Shown: piece by piece, positions 48,111-59,892 of the stretch | Position numbering within the stretch: the stretch's first letter is position 1 | Layout of the letters: each line of letters begins with the position of its first letter | Source of the DNA: Sambucus nigra | Taxonomy: Eukaryota > Streptophyta > Magnoliopsida > Dipsacales > Adoxaceae | Direction of reading: 5' to 3' | DNA: 64,000 nt | Assembly (NCBI GenBank): GCA_949130495.1 | Contig: OX422207.1 | Location: forward strand, 370,719,868-370,783,867 | Notes under the pieces: model-generated | Database searches by the model: none | What the model was told of the DNA's origin: nothing | The model's input: the letters and a program-made list of their open reading frames with translations, nothing else | Program-made: the position numbers and the translations under genes

Positions 48111-48789
48111 CAAAAAAAAAAAGTTATTCTTAATATGACCTTTCCAAAGACATAGAAAGAGCTATAAAGTGACCTAGGGAAAATTTCTTACTTGAGGAGA
48201 TTTGTTCCAGGTACATCCAGGATGGAGTTATTGTGAAAGACAGCGAAGTTCAAATGGGAGGAATCACATTAGGAAGATTTTGACAAGCTTAAGAAATTTC
48301 TCACCTCTCCTCAAACGATCATTTCACCTAAGGTAGGAGTGTTTTTGCTACTTTATTTAAGATCCACTATAAATTCTATTCGTGCTTTGTTATCACAGGA
48401 TGTTGATGGATAAGAGAGACTTCTCTATAACTTAAGTAAGATTATCCATGGCCCTAAGATAAGATATAAAAGAGTGGAGAGATAATGTTTGACTTTAGTC
48501 TTTGTGGACCAAAAAATTAGGCACCATATGTTGTCTTTCACTATCAACACGGTGACAAGATGTGATCCAATTAATTTTTTTCTCTCATGAACCATCCTTG
48601 TTAGGAGAACAGAAATGTGGTTCCACATTCTGTCAGAATATGATCTGAAGTGTGTGTTTCCTCGCGTAATCAAAAGCCAAGCCTTGGCAGATTTATTGGT
48701 TATTTTATTTGAACTAGATGGAGTGCCTGTTTTAGGATAAGCCAAGTTTATTTGAACCATCTCATAAAGATATACTCGGTGAGGATTTT
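48111..48789 (+). pseudogene. Tat-like RNase H region (decayed, truncated)
   Basis: Continues RT: LRRFVPGTSRMELL, KLKKFLTSP, then a degenerate stretch with LTLVFVDQKIRHHML, ILSEYDLKCVFPR and KSQALADLLV, matching the RNase H part of Tat elements including the final ALAD. Multiple stops interrupt it. Integrase and the 3' LTR are absent because a Tekay-like LTR begins at 48,790 and a deletion follows it. Confidence 0.78.
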
Positions 48790-49786
48790 TGTGACACCCC
48801 GCCTAATTAAATACCGAGTGATCAATCCTTTATTAAATTAAAAGAGGTTTCTCATCTGGTTCATTCTTAGCATCATTGTCGAAAACTTTTTAAAACTTAC
48901 TAACCACCTAGTATTCAAAAAGTCGATGTCAAATTTTAATCTTTTTTTTATTAAACAACAACAACAGTAAATATAAATTTAAATCATTCGCACAATTAAT
49001 GAATCTAAATCAATACCGAATAAATAAATAAATGACTGGCCAAATAAACCGTCGGCATAAAATCCAAAATCCACTATAATAATATAACATAAATAAGAAA
49101 ATGAGTACAAAGTCTGAATGAAATAAAATAGCTGGGGCATTATGCCCAAATGAAATACTAAGTTTCATCCTACTCTTGAAAATAAAAAACCGAAGCATCT
49201 AAGTCCAAATCCTGCAACATCCACACCTCCTGCAGCTATGCATCCCTGGAATAGATCTTCAAGTATGGCATCCCTGTGGCTGGACACCTAAAAGATTTTG
49301 AAAATATTTTTCAAGTATGGGTCAGAGCCCAAATCCTTTTGAAAATATTTTGCAAGTGAATTAAAATGCAACAATTAAAATGTATGAAGCCTCTTCATAT
49401 TTAAGTTAGTGTGGCACTCACTTGAGATACTTCCACCTCCAAACTATTATGCACACCTAATGTTTCTTCCTAACCCTCCTAGTTACACTATTCCGTCTAA
49501 TTATCCTTGTCTTGAAACACCTTGACACTCTACTTTAGCCCGAGTAATTTATACTTTACTTCATAAGTTATTTATCACATTAACTTAATTAATCCTCTTT
49601 AAAATATCTATTTAAGAGTCTCACTAGTTACATACAATTAATACCATTTTATTCTAAGTAATTTTCCAGTATATAAATATCTACACTTTTATATATGTAT
49701 ATATTATAATACAGTTGTACTTCATGTATTTTACCCGCATATAAATATACACCATTTATACCTATCATATATACAACATTCACACA

Positions 49787-49793
<7 letters not shown>

Positions 49794-49838
<45 letters not shown>
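49794..49838. repeat. (AT)n microsatellite
   Basis: About 22 AT units within the LTR. Confidence 0.95.
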
Positions 49839-50169
49839 TCTCGAGTAGGCACTCACTGGATGTTTTATCTAAAGTGCTATCACCCCAAGTATACTCATCC
49901 ACCTGGTTACCTTGAGATGATTATATACCACTGAATTAGGTAAGAAAAAAAATAAGTGTAATGGAGTCGGCCGTAGTTCCCGTAGAGAGTGAGGACAATC
50001 ATACCCAAAGTGCCTCACCTCTACTAACAGATGCAATGACATGGGGATTATACTCGCCCTGCTCCTCAATTCAAGGGATTCACCCACATTGCGCAACCTC
50101 ATGTGATAACACTAGAGGGGTATGTATTCCTATAAATAATATTCATACCAATATTTAATAAGCACAACA

Positions 50170-50203
<34 letters not shown>

Positions 50204-50492
50204 TCAAATAAACTCGGCTAATCCATGCACAAAATCCCGTAGCACTAGCCTAAAATACACTATCCCAAAATATCTGGACACACTCCCTTGGACCGTAGTT
50301 TTCCTTAGCATTTATCGACTCAAACCTCCATTACTAAGTCTCACTCTTTTATCTCCACAAAATTAATTTGTTACCTTTTTTATAATTCCTTACCATAAAA
50401 GGAGATAAACCCCCTTATTGCAACTTCCTTTAAACCCAAAAGTCATCTCTGGCCCAATTCGAAAATCAACAAACTTGGGCCTTAATTCCATA

Positions 50493-50571
50493 CGTCGTTC
50501 GAACGACTCAACCCGTCATTTGAACGACACAGGAGTTCGTGCAAATGACACACAGGGTCATTCAAACGATG
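50493..50571. repeat. CGTTCGAACGAC palindrome array
   Basis: GTCGTTCGAACGAC, then GTCATTTGAACGAC, GTTCGTGCAAATGAC and GTCATTCAAACGAT variants at roughly 20-bp spacing. Confidence 0.85.
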
Positions 50572-51051
50572 CAAGGGTTTTTTCTTTCCACTTCTTCTCT
50601 TTTTTTGTTCGTCTGCCATTACTAAAGGATGATACCTCTATTACCTAGATTTCGAATACTTTAACTCCCTAAATTTGAAGGAAATTTCTACACGATTTAT
50701 CATCTAATCTTATTAACCACTCCATCACAATTGTTATCATCTACTAAACTTTTACAGTACACAGTATATCGCTTATAATCTCAAAATTTTGGTTATAAAT
50801 TTTCCATAACACCCCCATCTATATTATAACAGCTATAACAATTTCAAAGAGAGAATGTTCTGGATTCCAATCATAAATCTAAATATCCCAACGATATCCT
50901 TTGAAATATTAATCTTCCTCAAAATATGTACATAGTACTCCATAAATTGAAAACCCAATTTCTGTATCTACCCAACCCAAAAATAATAAATTTTTCGCAA
51001 CCACTATGATATGAACTAATTATGAGCAATTTATATTGAAACACATAAACC

Positions 51052-51060
51052 ACTTGCCTG
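51052..51060 (-). promoter_or_regulatory. Candidate GC-type splice donor in truncated LTR
   Basis: CAGGCAAGT on the minus strand, preceded by AAATCATA as in the related LTR near 2,060 (which has the variant AAGGCATGT). Confidence 0.4.
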
Positions 51061-51460
51061 TATGATTTGTAGAGTCTTATTCCCTTGATGAAGATGATGT
51101 ATTTTTCTTCCAAAAATCTCCCAAAGCTATCCCTCCTTTCTTCTCTGCAGAACTAGGTTTTCTCTTTGAGTTGTGTCTGTCATAATTTCTCTCATTTGGG
51201 TTTTATGATATTTTTCTTTTAATGTTTTGCTCACCCCAAACTTTCAAACTTAGGCTTTAATGTGTTAATCCCGAAATAATGCTTGTGGGCAAAGTTAAAA
51301 TGGCCCGAATACCCCCGTGATCCCGGTTATGCTTAAAATGCCCCGAGAGCCAATTACTACCCTCTGGTACTCTTTTCTGACTATCTCGACCTCTTCGAAA
51401 TCAATCGTGCACTCTGAATTTTTATCCAAATTACTTTAAAACATTCTACAATTACTTTGT

Positions 51461-52100
51461 CTAGTACTCAACCACTTCACTAAGACCGATGGACCTCGGG
51501 ACACCCCAATCGTGTTGTGACAATTTACTATTTCTCTCTCTAAGAGTAACCCTATAAATAATAAGTCAGTGGAAAGTGGAAAGGAATTGATCTTGATCAT
51601 TCAAATATATTAGCGCATTCCAACAATCAGACTCACAAGAGTTCTATCATTTTTGAAGTGTTGTAATCCATTCGATACTCATGATCCACTTTCGTAAGCT
51701 TATATTAGCTATCTGGACCACTTCCATTTCTTACACCATTTGTACATCTTGAAAATCCTTAAACTAGTACTTTGTCACCCTTAGAAAATTCATTCACTGA
51801 CATCCTAAGTTCCTCTATACTGGTAATGAAAGACTCATTACATTAGACTATCTTGACCAAAGATCAATAGGTCCTTTAAATTGTAATACTCATCTACATT
51901 ATAATAAATAAGTATAAAACCTTTGTATAGTGGATATATCCTTTGTCTCTCACTTTAACACATCTCTCCTCTTACCCATCTGAGGTCCAATGGGGAGCAC
52001 CTGTAGGTATAAAGTCACTTATGTTTTTAACATTATATGGCTAGTGAAGTGTGAGTCTTGTAGTAGTAATAAGATTTTTCGAGGGATTTTCCACGAAATA
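51461..52100. other. Unassigned sequence upstream of the copia 3' LTR
   Basis: Lies between the truncated LTR and the copia polypurine tract. No domain could be assigned. The left edge is probably a deletion junction that removed the LTR end and the rest of the Tat-like element. Confidence 0.4.
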
Positions 52101-52114
52101 GACAAAGGGGAGAT
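52101..52114 (+). promoter_or_regulatory. Copia polypurine tract
   Basis: GACAAAGGGGAGAT immediately before the LTR start. Copia SIRE-like elements typically have AAGGGGGAGATT here. Confidence 0.7.
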
Positions 52115-52606
52115 TAAAAATGTAATTTTGTATTAATATCAGTTATCTAGATTCATGTGAAAAAACTTTTGAGTTGTTGAGTTTTCAAGTCATAGAGACT
52201 TCATTCGCTATGAGTGAGGCGTGGTTATTTGTCTTGGATTAGACTTAGATGAACCTTTTAAGACTTGAAAATTTTGGATGCCTCTCATTGAAGACTTATA
52301 TTACTGTATATTCGTGTTGGAATGAAGTTTATATCCTTTTTATGTCTGTTGTGAACTGTACATGGCTAAACACACACATGCACTCTGTTTTCTAAAATGT
52401 GTGAGTATTTTGAAAAAATTATTAACAAATGATTTAAAAAATTCTAACAGATCTCTTAATATGTTTTTAAAATGTTTTGGGAATTGGTTTATACTTTGAA
52501 CATGTTAAGGAATTTTTTAAAGTCTTATTCCTTAACCATTTCCATGAATATTTTTTGAACCCTTGCACAAGGTGGCATTCACATGACATTAAATTGTGTC
52601 CATATG
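52115..52606 (+). repeat. Copia 3' LTR, first part
   Basis: Aligns with 16,773-17,269 throughout and ends in AAATTGTGTCC plus the ATATG target duplication of the Athila insertion. Confidence 0.78.
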
Positions 52607-52628
52607 TGACGCGACTGAAACTGTGTCT
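52607..52628 (-). repeat. 22-bp remnant of the outer Athila LTR
   Basis: TGACGCGACTGAAACTGTGT matches the LTR edge at 53,473 and 59,893, then jumps into gag sequence at a CTGAATGCTTGAATG repeat (52,627-52,662), marking a large internal deletion. Confidence 0.8.
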
Positions 52629-53400
52629 GAATGCTTGAATGTTGCCTGAATGCTTGAATTTGAGCCTTTATAGAGATTGTTCGATGTGGTGGGAAGAATT
52701 TCTTGAGAAATTTTGAATGTAGCTCATTCCAGGATGGAATCGAGCTTGGAGGTAGAGACCATAACCACGCTTTAGCTTTATCTTTGAGCGAGAAGGGGAA
52801 AAGTTTGAGCCGAATTACTTCTTGTGTGCAGGTTTGATCGTTAAGAGTATCACACACGTCCTCAAATTCCCTAATATGGAGGTATGGATTTTCAGAATCT
52901 ATACCGTGGTAATGCGGTAGCATCTGGATCATTCCATTTTTGAAACGGAACTGTCCGGCATTATACGGGAGTATAATGCATCCCAGAGTGACTGCGCTCG
53001 GGATATAAGAATTCTCTCAACGGGAGGTACGGAGGATCCTCCTCACCGGTGGGTGCATTACTATGCTGCGACATCTCTCTCTCACTTAACGACTCGGCGC
53101 TCTCACCGGGTGTGCTTGAAGTGTGCTCGGAGGTGTGTCCTACGAATGAGAATGGAGTGTTACTAGAGACTGAGTGCGACGGTGTGGGCGGTGGGATCCA
53201 AAACTGTGGGGCGTTTGGAGTGTGGGGACTATCAGGATTATACTCAACAAGTGGATTTTCGTGAAAGCTGGTTGGAGTATTATGGGGTGTGGGAGTGGTT
53301 TCATAATTTTTCATTAAAGTTTAGGAGAGATGATGGTGAATATTTTTTTTGTGCTTTTCGAATTTTTTTATTTTTTATTTTTTGGATTTTTTTATTTTTT
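52629..53400 (-). pseudogene. Second, truncated Athila gag
   Basis: Copy of the gag N-terminal half at 59,013-59,735 and nearly identical to it. The initial part (52,961-53,314) reads MKNYETTPTPHN and then PPTPSHSVSSNTPFSF, and is thrown out of frame by a 2-base loss near 52,992. The next part (to about 52,640) contains HIREFEDVCDTLNDQ, AKAWLWSLPPSSIPSWNEL and KKFFPPHRT. It ends at the deletion junction with the 22-bp LTR remnant, so a fused, meaningless tail follows. Confidence 0.88.
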
Positions 53401-53451
53401 TTTTTCAAAGCTTTGGATTGACTCAATCTAATCCTAAGTCTACCTAATTCC

Positions 53452-53470
53452 CCGGCAACGGCGCCAAAAA
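53452..53470 (-). promoter_or_regulatory. Athila primer-binding site, second unit
   Basis: The minus strand reads TTTTTGGCGCCGTTGCCGG, the TGGCGCCGTTGCCGGGG PBS typical of Athila elements (tRNA-Asp type), just inside the LTR at 53,473. Confidence 0.88.
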
Positions 53471-53472
53471 CT

Positions 53473-55041
53473 TGACGCGACTGAAAATGTGTCTCAGAAG
53501 TGCGTTCACTCTAGGCTCAAGTGTAAGCCTGTCGCTCAAGTAATAATCCCGGTAAGTCAGGTATCGAATCCACAAGAAAGAAGGACAACGGAGTTGTGAC
53601 GACGGGACGAGACGGAGAAATCGTAACTTTGACTCTACAAAGGAAAGGAAAAAATGGTTGGTTTTGAGATTGATTACAACTAAATGCGATAATACAAATG
53701 AGTAAAGATGCAACTAAATTAATCTACCGAAATGGAGAATGACTGATGATTTCAAAAACTTTTTTATTTTAACTAATGAGAAAAATAGGATGGAAAGACA
53801 ATCCCCCAACCCTAGTGTAGTACGGTGATAATGTTAATCATAAATTTATCCGATTGATCAGACCCGGAATTTAGTACTCCCAAGCATTATGTATACGAGG
53901 TTCAAGCCCGCGTCATACCTAATCTGAGGATGAGTAAATCGGTATCGCGATAATGACACTCAGGTTGTACTCTAAATCATCATGAGTACCCCAAGGTAAA
54001 CGAGATATAAAGATCCACAATTATTATGTAATTACACAATACGATCAATGTCAATCGTTAAATTCATCGGATTAACGTTATACACATGCAGTAACACATT
54101 AGGTTGGGTTCATGCATTCCAACCTTTTAAACCTAGCCGGACATGTTAAACTAAACGATGCATGAAATATTAACGTTGCATGCAAACAAACTCATGATAA
54201 CACTAGATCAATATACGTAAGGAAGTACTATGAACACAGAAATTTATTCAAATCATACAGAAAAATTACCATGCAAGATAACTAATTATTATAAAAAGAA
54301 AGCGTGAAGTATAACTTGAAAGAAAACCCGAAAATGTCTTGTTCTTGTAGCAATTAATCAAAGTAATGTTCCTAGATGTTTTGCTCCCTTTTTCTCTATC
54401 AAAAACTGCTCAAAATTATCTCAAACGGTTGTTCTTACTTTCCTACCTACGTTCCCTACTCTATTTTTAGAGTTTTTAACCTAATAGGATTCTTGGGAGC
54501 CAATCAGAATGGAGGAGAAATTTTGCGCGTCAGGTACCCCGAACCGGTTTGCCTGTATCCCAAACCGGTTCGCCCCCCAAACCGGTTTGCCCTTGGGTTC
54601 GCGAATGCTTGCTAGATTGGGGTGCTTATTCAACACTTAGAATTTTTTTTTGCTTTCTTTCCTTTCTTCCTTGGATTTTTCTCCAACTTCAACTGGTCAT
54701 AACTCATCAACCCTAGCTCGGATTTGGGTGTCATTTCTTCCAGTGTTCTCGTTGTTCCGAGCTCTTCAACTTTCCAGATGACTCCTCCTTCTAGATCTAG
54801 CTACAAAATTACCAAAATGCCCTTGAACTTGCCTTCTTAGCTTTTCTTTCATTGTCTCGCTTTCTCTTTTGCGCTGCTTGCATAATTAACCTGTAAAACC
54901 AATAAGAGAAGCACGAAGCACGAAATACTTGCCAAAGAAGATTAGTAGCATGAATGTGCATCAAATCCATATAGGTTACATTAATCGGGTTCACAAATGC
55001 ACTGAAATTAGGGGAATATATACAATATTTATGTCCAATCA
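53473..55041 (-). repeat. Athila middle LTR
   Basis: From TGACGCGACTG to TATGTCCAATCA, 1,569 bp, nearly identical to 59,893-61,452. It serves as the 3' LTR of one unit and the 5' LTR of the next. Confidence 0.92.
54533..54602. repeat. AACCGGTT palindrome array, Athila middle LTR
   Basis: GAACCGGTTTG, AAACCGGTTCG and AAACCGGTTTG at about 20-bp spacing, about 440-500 bp from the LTR start. Duplicated at 60,944-61,011. Confidence 0.9.
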
Positions 55042-56780
55042 AACCCCCCTAACATAGAACTTTGCGCGTCCCAAGCAATGTAAAAGAATCTTAGTAAGGC
55101 TTAACTCTTAAAAATCACATTTTATTGGGATAGAATGCCTTTTTCGTGGGCAAGCGATTGCATTTAGCGTATGCAACAAGCCTTTAAACCCCTAGGTCAC
55201 CCTAGTAGGAGGAGTTGTGTCTCGTGAGGGTTTCCAATGAATATATCCACAAAATTCGTTATTGACACAAAGAAACTTCAAAACATGCAAAAATTGAGCA
55301 ATTCAAACTTTTCCAGAAAATAGTCATCATCAAGTCATATGTATAAGTCTCAAATCATAGTGCATGTGTGCGAAGCCAAAAATATAACTGCCAAATTCCA
55401 CTGATTGATCATTACGTTACTTATTCAAAAATTCGTTTTGATTTCAATTTCTCACGGAACGCTCTCACAAATGAATCTCTCGGATTATGGCTATTCTTTC
55501 GGTATGCGTGATATGAAGAGTAAATGTAATGGAAGCAAATTCACTCCTACAATTAGAAAGACGAAAACTTTATGGTGAAAGGATCTCATCAACGGATTAC
55601 AATTTAAAAAAAAAACAGGAACATTGCCTCTATTTTGCGCACTTAACCTCTTATATTATCTTTTGGTGTCTTAACTCTCCACGCGGTAATCAATTTTTGC
55701 AATTTGGACTCGGTTAGGACTTTTTCGGGTTGAAGGTTGCATTGGGTAAAATGAAGGAGGTATGGAAGGTTGGATATGGAAAAGTCATTAATGATGTCCA
55801 ATTGTGCTTTTTCCGGGCTATTGCTCATTTTTTCTTCTTTTTCTATTTTTTTCTATTTTTTTCATTTCTTTTCTTGTTGTTTTTGTTGAGCATACTATTT
55901 TGTTTCTTGCCCCTTTATATGCACTTTTTGGACTTAAAATCTGAATTTTTCATTTTTCACAATTCCGGCTATTTTGGGTTTTTCGGGTTGTCAAACGAAA
56001 GGAAAAATTATTCGGCTCAATTTGGGTTGCAAAGAGTGATTTTTCGCTACTTTTTTTCTGGCCAAAATTTTGGGTGACAAACGAGGGCCTACTTCATTGT
56101 CCAAAATGCCAATTGCGTTACCATATGCGTTTCGAGGTGAATTTCAGTTTAGAGGCTAATTTGGCACGTTTTTCAAGGATATATTGCACACATTTTTATT
56201 TTTTTTAAACCGATCAAAATGAAAGGATTGAGATCCTTGACAACTTATTAAGCGCTAAAAAGAACTTTGAGTTAACAATTAACTGGGATTGATTTAAAAA
56301 CTCGCAAAACGTGATAGGCTCGAATCTCACCGGGGTTGTTAATATCCACATTCGTTCGTTAAGTCGTCAATTTTCGTTCAATTTCCATCTTTGGTCAATT
56401 TCGGCTTTGTGTATGTTGGATGTTTACAATTTGATATTCCACTTCGGCTTTTGATGATATTTTTGAAAATTTTGAATTCCAATTTTTACATATTTTGAAC
56501 AAAAATATTTTTGGATTTTTCAAAATTTTATGATTTTTTGGAAATTTTTGGGCATTTTTGAAAATTTGTGAAGTTTTAGAAATACGCACTTGTGACCCCC
56601 ACTAACTTAGACTTTTGCATTTTCCTTAAGCAAAAAAGGACGAAAATCTAACTCAAAGCGAATAATAAGTGCCGAAAAATAAAACAAACAAATATGAAAA
56701 ATGCAAGATTGTATAATAACAATGGGGAAATATGTGTTACATAAGAAATCGGATAGCAACTGTGAGCAAAGTTAAATCAC
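55042..56780 (-). other. Athila 3' non-coding region
   Basis: Begins (minus strand, at the LTR) with a polypurine tract read as TAGGGGGGTT at 55,042-55,051. The rest is T-rich on the plus strand with no recognisable domain. This is where RT, RNase H, integrase and any env-like frame would stand in a full Athila. Confidence 0.7.
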
Positions 56781-57921
56781 TACAACAACTAACATCCACA
56801 CCAAAATATAAAAACATGAATGGGTTCATGGTGGAGGTGTATGTGAGGGCTCGGGTGCATTGGGATCATACGGGTCATAAAAGAAGGGGGTGGAGGTCCG
56901 CCGAAGTTGAGTTGGTGAAGGTGGACTTGGAGTTGGTACATCATCCGGGTGTCCCTTCGATAAGCCGCTTGATCTTTATTATATTGGTTGATGAACCCAT
57001 CGAGGCGGGACTCAACGGATGAAAGGCGACTCTCGAAGTTTGCCCCTGGGGGCTCGAAATCGGAATTCTCCTCATCATCCTCAAACTCTTCCTCGTCGAC
57101 GTACTCTCATCGAGAAATTCTCTCAATTCTTTAACCTCCCTCTCGAAGGCGGTGTACGTCCCCTCACACTCATATCTCGTCGCTAAACAGGACTCTAAAG
57201 CGTCGCCACAGAAATTTTCCTCAAAGTACTCTTTTACTACCTCGTCGATGAGGCGCACCGCATGAAGATCATCTTCCTCCCCTGCATTTTGGGCTATGTG
57301 GAAGATGTTAGTATCCAAGGTCATGTTCCCAAAATTGAGTTGCATTCGCCCATTCCTTGTATTGATGATTGCATTAGCCGTAGACAAGAAAGGGCGCCCA
57401 AGGATGATGGGAACATGATTGCTCGAGTTGAAGGAGGGCTCCGTGTCCCAAATGACAAAATCTACCGAGAAGTAGAAAGTGTCAACTTGGACAGTCACGT
57501 CCTCGACTATGCCTCGTGGAATCTTCACTGATCGATCCGCTAATTGGAGAGTGACCTTTGTGGGCTTGAGGTCGCCCAAATCAAGTTTCCTATAAATGGA
57601 GTAAGGGAGTATGTTTACACTTGCCCTAAAGTCAAGTAAGGCTTTCTTAATTCTATTTTCTCCAATGATGCAGGATATAGTGGGTGCACCGGGATCTTTG
57701 AATTTAGGAGGGAGATCATTTAGTAGAATGGAGCTCACGTTCTGGGCTAGAATGACATTCTTTTTTACCTTCATCTTCCTTTTTACCATCACAAAATCTT
57801 TGATAACTTTTCCATAAGCTGGAATTTGTTTGATGGCATCAAGAAAGGGTAAATTCAGCTTTACTTGCTTAAGTACTTCTAGCACTTCATCACGTGGATT
57901 CCCCTTTTGAGCGGGAATCAA
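56781..57921 (-). pseudogene. Athila protease and C-terminal tail
   Basis: An open stretch of 326 codons (56,941-57,921) contains NPRDEVLEVLKQVKLNLPF, a linker, then ALLDFRASVNILPYSIY, where the family has Asp-Leu-Gly-Ala-Ser. The catalytic motif is changed to DFRAS (Asp near 57,633). IILGRPFLSTANAIIN follows as expected. Near 57,105 a one-base shift moves the reading to an acidic YVDEEEFEDDEEN segment and a tail ending in a PPPP run near 56,880. No RT follows. In a complete Athila this polypeptide would run on into RT. Confidence 0.85.
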
Positions 57922-57948
57922 TCTTAGAGGAAATGGTGCTGCGGAGGG

Positions 57949-59735
57949 TTATTTCACTACCACCTCTGGCTCACTAGCGTCTTCCTTGTCACTCTCGTTC
58001 AAGGGGACATCTTCGGCCTCTTTCGTGCCGGGCAAAATCTCCTTGTCTTTTGTTGTATCATGTGGAGGAGGTGATAAATCAATGACTCTCCCACTACGAA
58101 GAGTGGTCACGGCTTGACATTGCTCCTGATGTTCAGTGGAGGTGGAGCTAACACTAGTTTGACCTTGGGAAGGTCGTTGGCCTTGGGCAGTAAATTTACC
58201 TTTCTCTTGAACACTCAACGAGGATTGTATTTTTGATAGATTTGCATTTATTTCGCCAATCAGACGATCATATCTGGCATTGGTTGTGGTCTGGCTTGCG
58301 ATGAATTGATTCATAATATCCTCGAGAGTTCTCCGCTGTGGCGGGATATAATTTTCGTGAGGTGGTGGTGCTGGCACATGTCCTTGCATGTGTGGAGCTT
58401 GTTGAAATTATTGTGGTGGAGGAGGGGCAACATGCGAAGGAGGGTTCATTGAGGCATGTTGTTTCCCATAGCTAAAACCGGGATGATTTTTCCACGAAGG
58501 GTTGTATGAATTCCCGTGCGGGGCACCGAAATTACCCTTAAAGCCTCCTATACCACTAACTTGCTCCTGCAACATTACCTTGTAGGAGGGTATCGTCGGG
58601 CATTCCTCAGTTGAATGTACCGCCTCATAAATTGCACACACCTTCACGATAGGGTTCGGAATGGGTCCAGCTGGTCCTTTTCCATATATCTCGCATAGGT
58701 CTCGAAATCCTATCTCAAGAGTCTCCAATCGGCTATCCGTCATAGAATTCTTATATACATGGAATAGACCAGATGTTGATGGAGTAGTGGTCACTTGTCG
58801 ATTTCGATTTTGAGCGTTTGGGTCGGAGGTATCCCAAGATTGGGTAGTCTTGGCGACATACCTCATGTGAAGATCAGCATCGTGGGCATCTAGATCGACA
58901 AACGGACCACTTCCCATAGTTTTAACAAGTTGTTTGGAGTTAAGATTCAACCCATTATAGATAAAGGAGATGATTTGCGATGGATCAAATCCATAATGGA
59001 GGCATGAAGCAACTAACTCATTGAACGTTCATAACATAGATGGAATGGCTCATTTTCATGTTTCCTGAATGCTTGAATTTGAGCCTTTATAGAGATTGTT
59101 CGATGTGGTGGGAAGAATTTCTTGAGAAATTTTGAATGTAGCTCATTCCAGGATGGAATCGAGCTTAGAGGTAGAGACCATAACCACGCTTTAGCTTTAT
59201 CTTTGAGCGAGAAGGGGAAAAGTTTGAGCCGAATTACTTCTTGTGTGCAGGTTTGATCGTTAAGAGTATCGCACACGTCCTCAAATTCCCTAATATGGAG
59301 GTATGGCTTTTCAGAATCCATACCGTGGTAATGCGGTAGCATCTGGATCATTCCATTTTTGAAACGGAACTGTCCGGCATTATACGGGAGTATAATGCAT
59401 CCCGGAGTGACAGTGCGCTCGGGATATAAGAATTCTCTCAATGGGAGGTACGGAGGATCCTCCTCACCGGTGGGTGCATTACTATGCTGCGACATATCTC
59501 TCTCACTTAACGACTCGGCGCTCTCACCGGGTGTGCTTGAAGTGTGCTCGGAGGTGTGTCCTACGAATGAGAATGGAGTGTTACTAGAGACTGAGTGCGA
59601 CGGTGTGGGCGGTGGGATCCAAAACTGTGGGGCGTTTGGAGTGTGGGGACTATCAGGATTATACTCAACAAGTGGATTTTCGTGAATGCTGGTTGGAGTA
59701 TTATGGGGTGTGGGAGTGGTTTCATAATTTTGCAT
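57949..59735 (-). pseudogene. Athila gag (one frameshift, two stops)
   Basis: The N-terminal Pro/Ser/Thr-rich region starts MQNYETTPTPHN. The capsid core has LHIREFEDVCDTLND, FPFSLKDKAKAWLWSLP, SWNELHSKFLKKFFP and KHENEPFHLCYER, characteristic of Athila gag. A one-base loss near 59,031 shifts the frame. Reading resumes at 58,950 with LNLNSKQ-like sequence and a degenerate zinc knuckle (CAIYEAVHSTEECP, second Cys missing). Stops at 58,408 and 57,949 then lead into the protease in the same frame. Gag would form the particle. Confidence 0.9.
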
Positions 59736-59873
59736 TAATGTTTAGGAGAGATGATGGTGAATATTTTTTTTGTGCTTTTCGAATTTTTTTATTTTTTATT
59801 TTTTGGATTTTTTGAATTTTTTTTTCAAAGCTTTGGATTGACTTAATCTAATCCTAAGTCTACCTAATTCCCC

Positions 59874-59892
59874 GGCAACGGCGCCAAAAACT
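59874..59892 (-). promoter_or_regulatory. Athila primer-binding site, first unit
   Basis: The same TTGGCGCCGTTGCCGGGG-type PBS as at 53,452, adjoining the LTR start at 59,893. Confidence 0.88.

Larger units (their letters stand above)
48790..51460 (-). repeat. Tekay-like LTR, truncated at its 5' end
   Basis: Starts TGTGACACCCCG at the left and aligns with the LTR at 1-2695, but stops about 290 bp short of the expected GTGTTACA end. It contains (AT)n at 49,794-49,838 and (CA)n at 50,170-50,195. No target duplication can be checked because the right end is gone. Confidence 0.8.

Noticed and set aside
51570..51900. A minus-strand frame with NEFSKGDKVLV-like wording
   Set aside because: Reminiscent of an integrase C-terminal segment, but too short and broken to assign.
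54886..54935. Splice-like GGCAAGT and TTTTACAG motifs in the Athila LTR
   Set aside because: Donor and acceptor lie about 40 bp apart, too close for a plant intron, and no counterpart is evident.
59359..59685. 108-codon plus-strand frame opposite Athila gag (and 53,049-53,264)
   Set aside because: Shadow of the minus-strand gag, whose similarity to Athila is clear.
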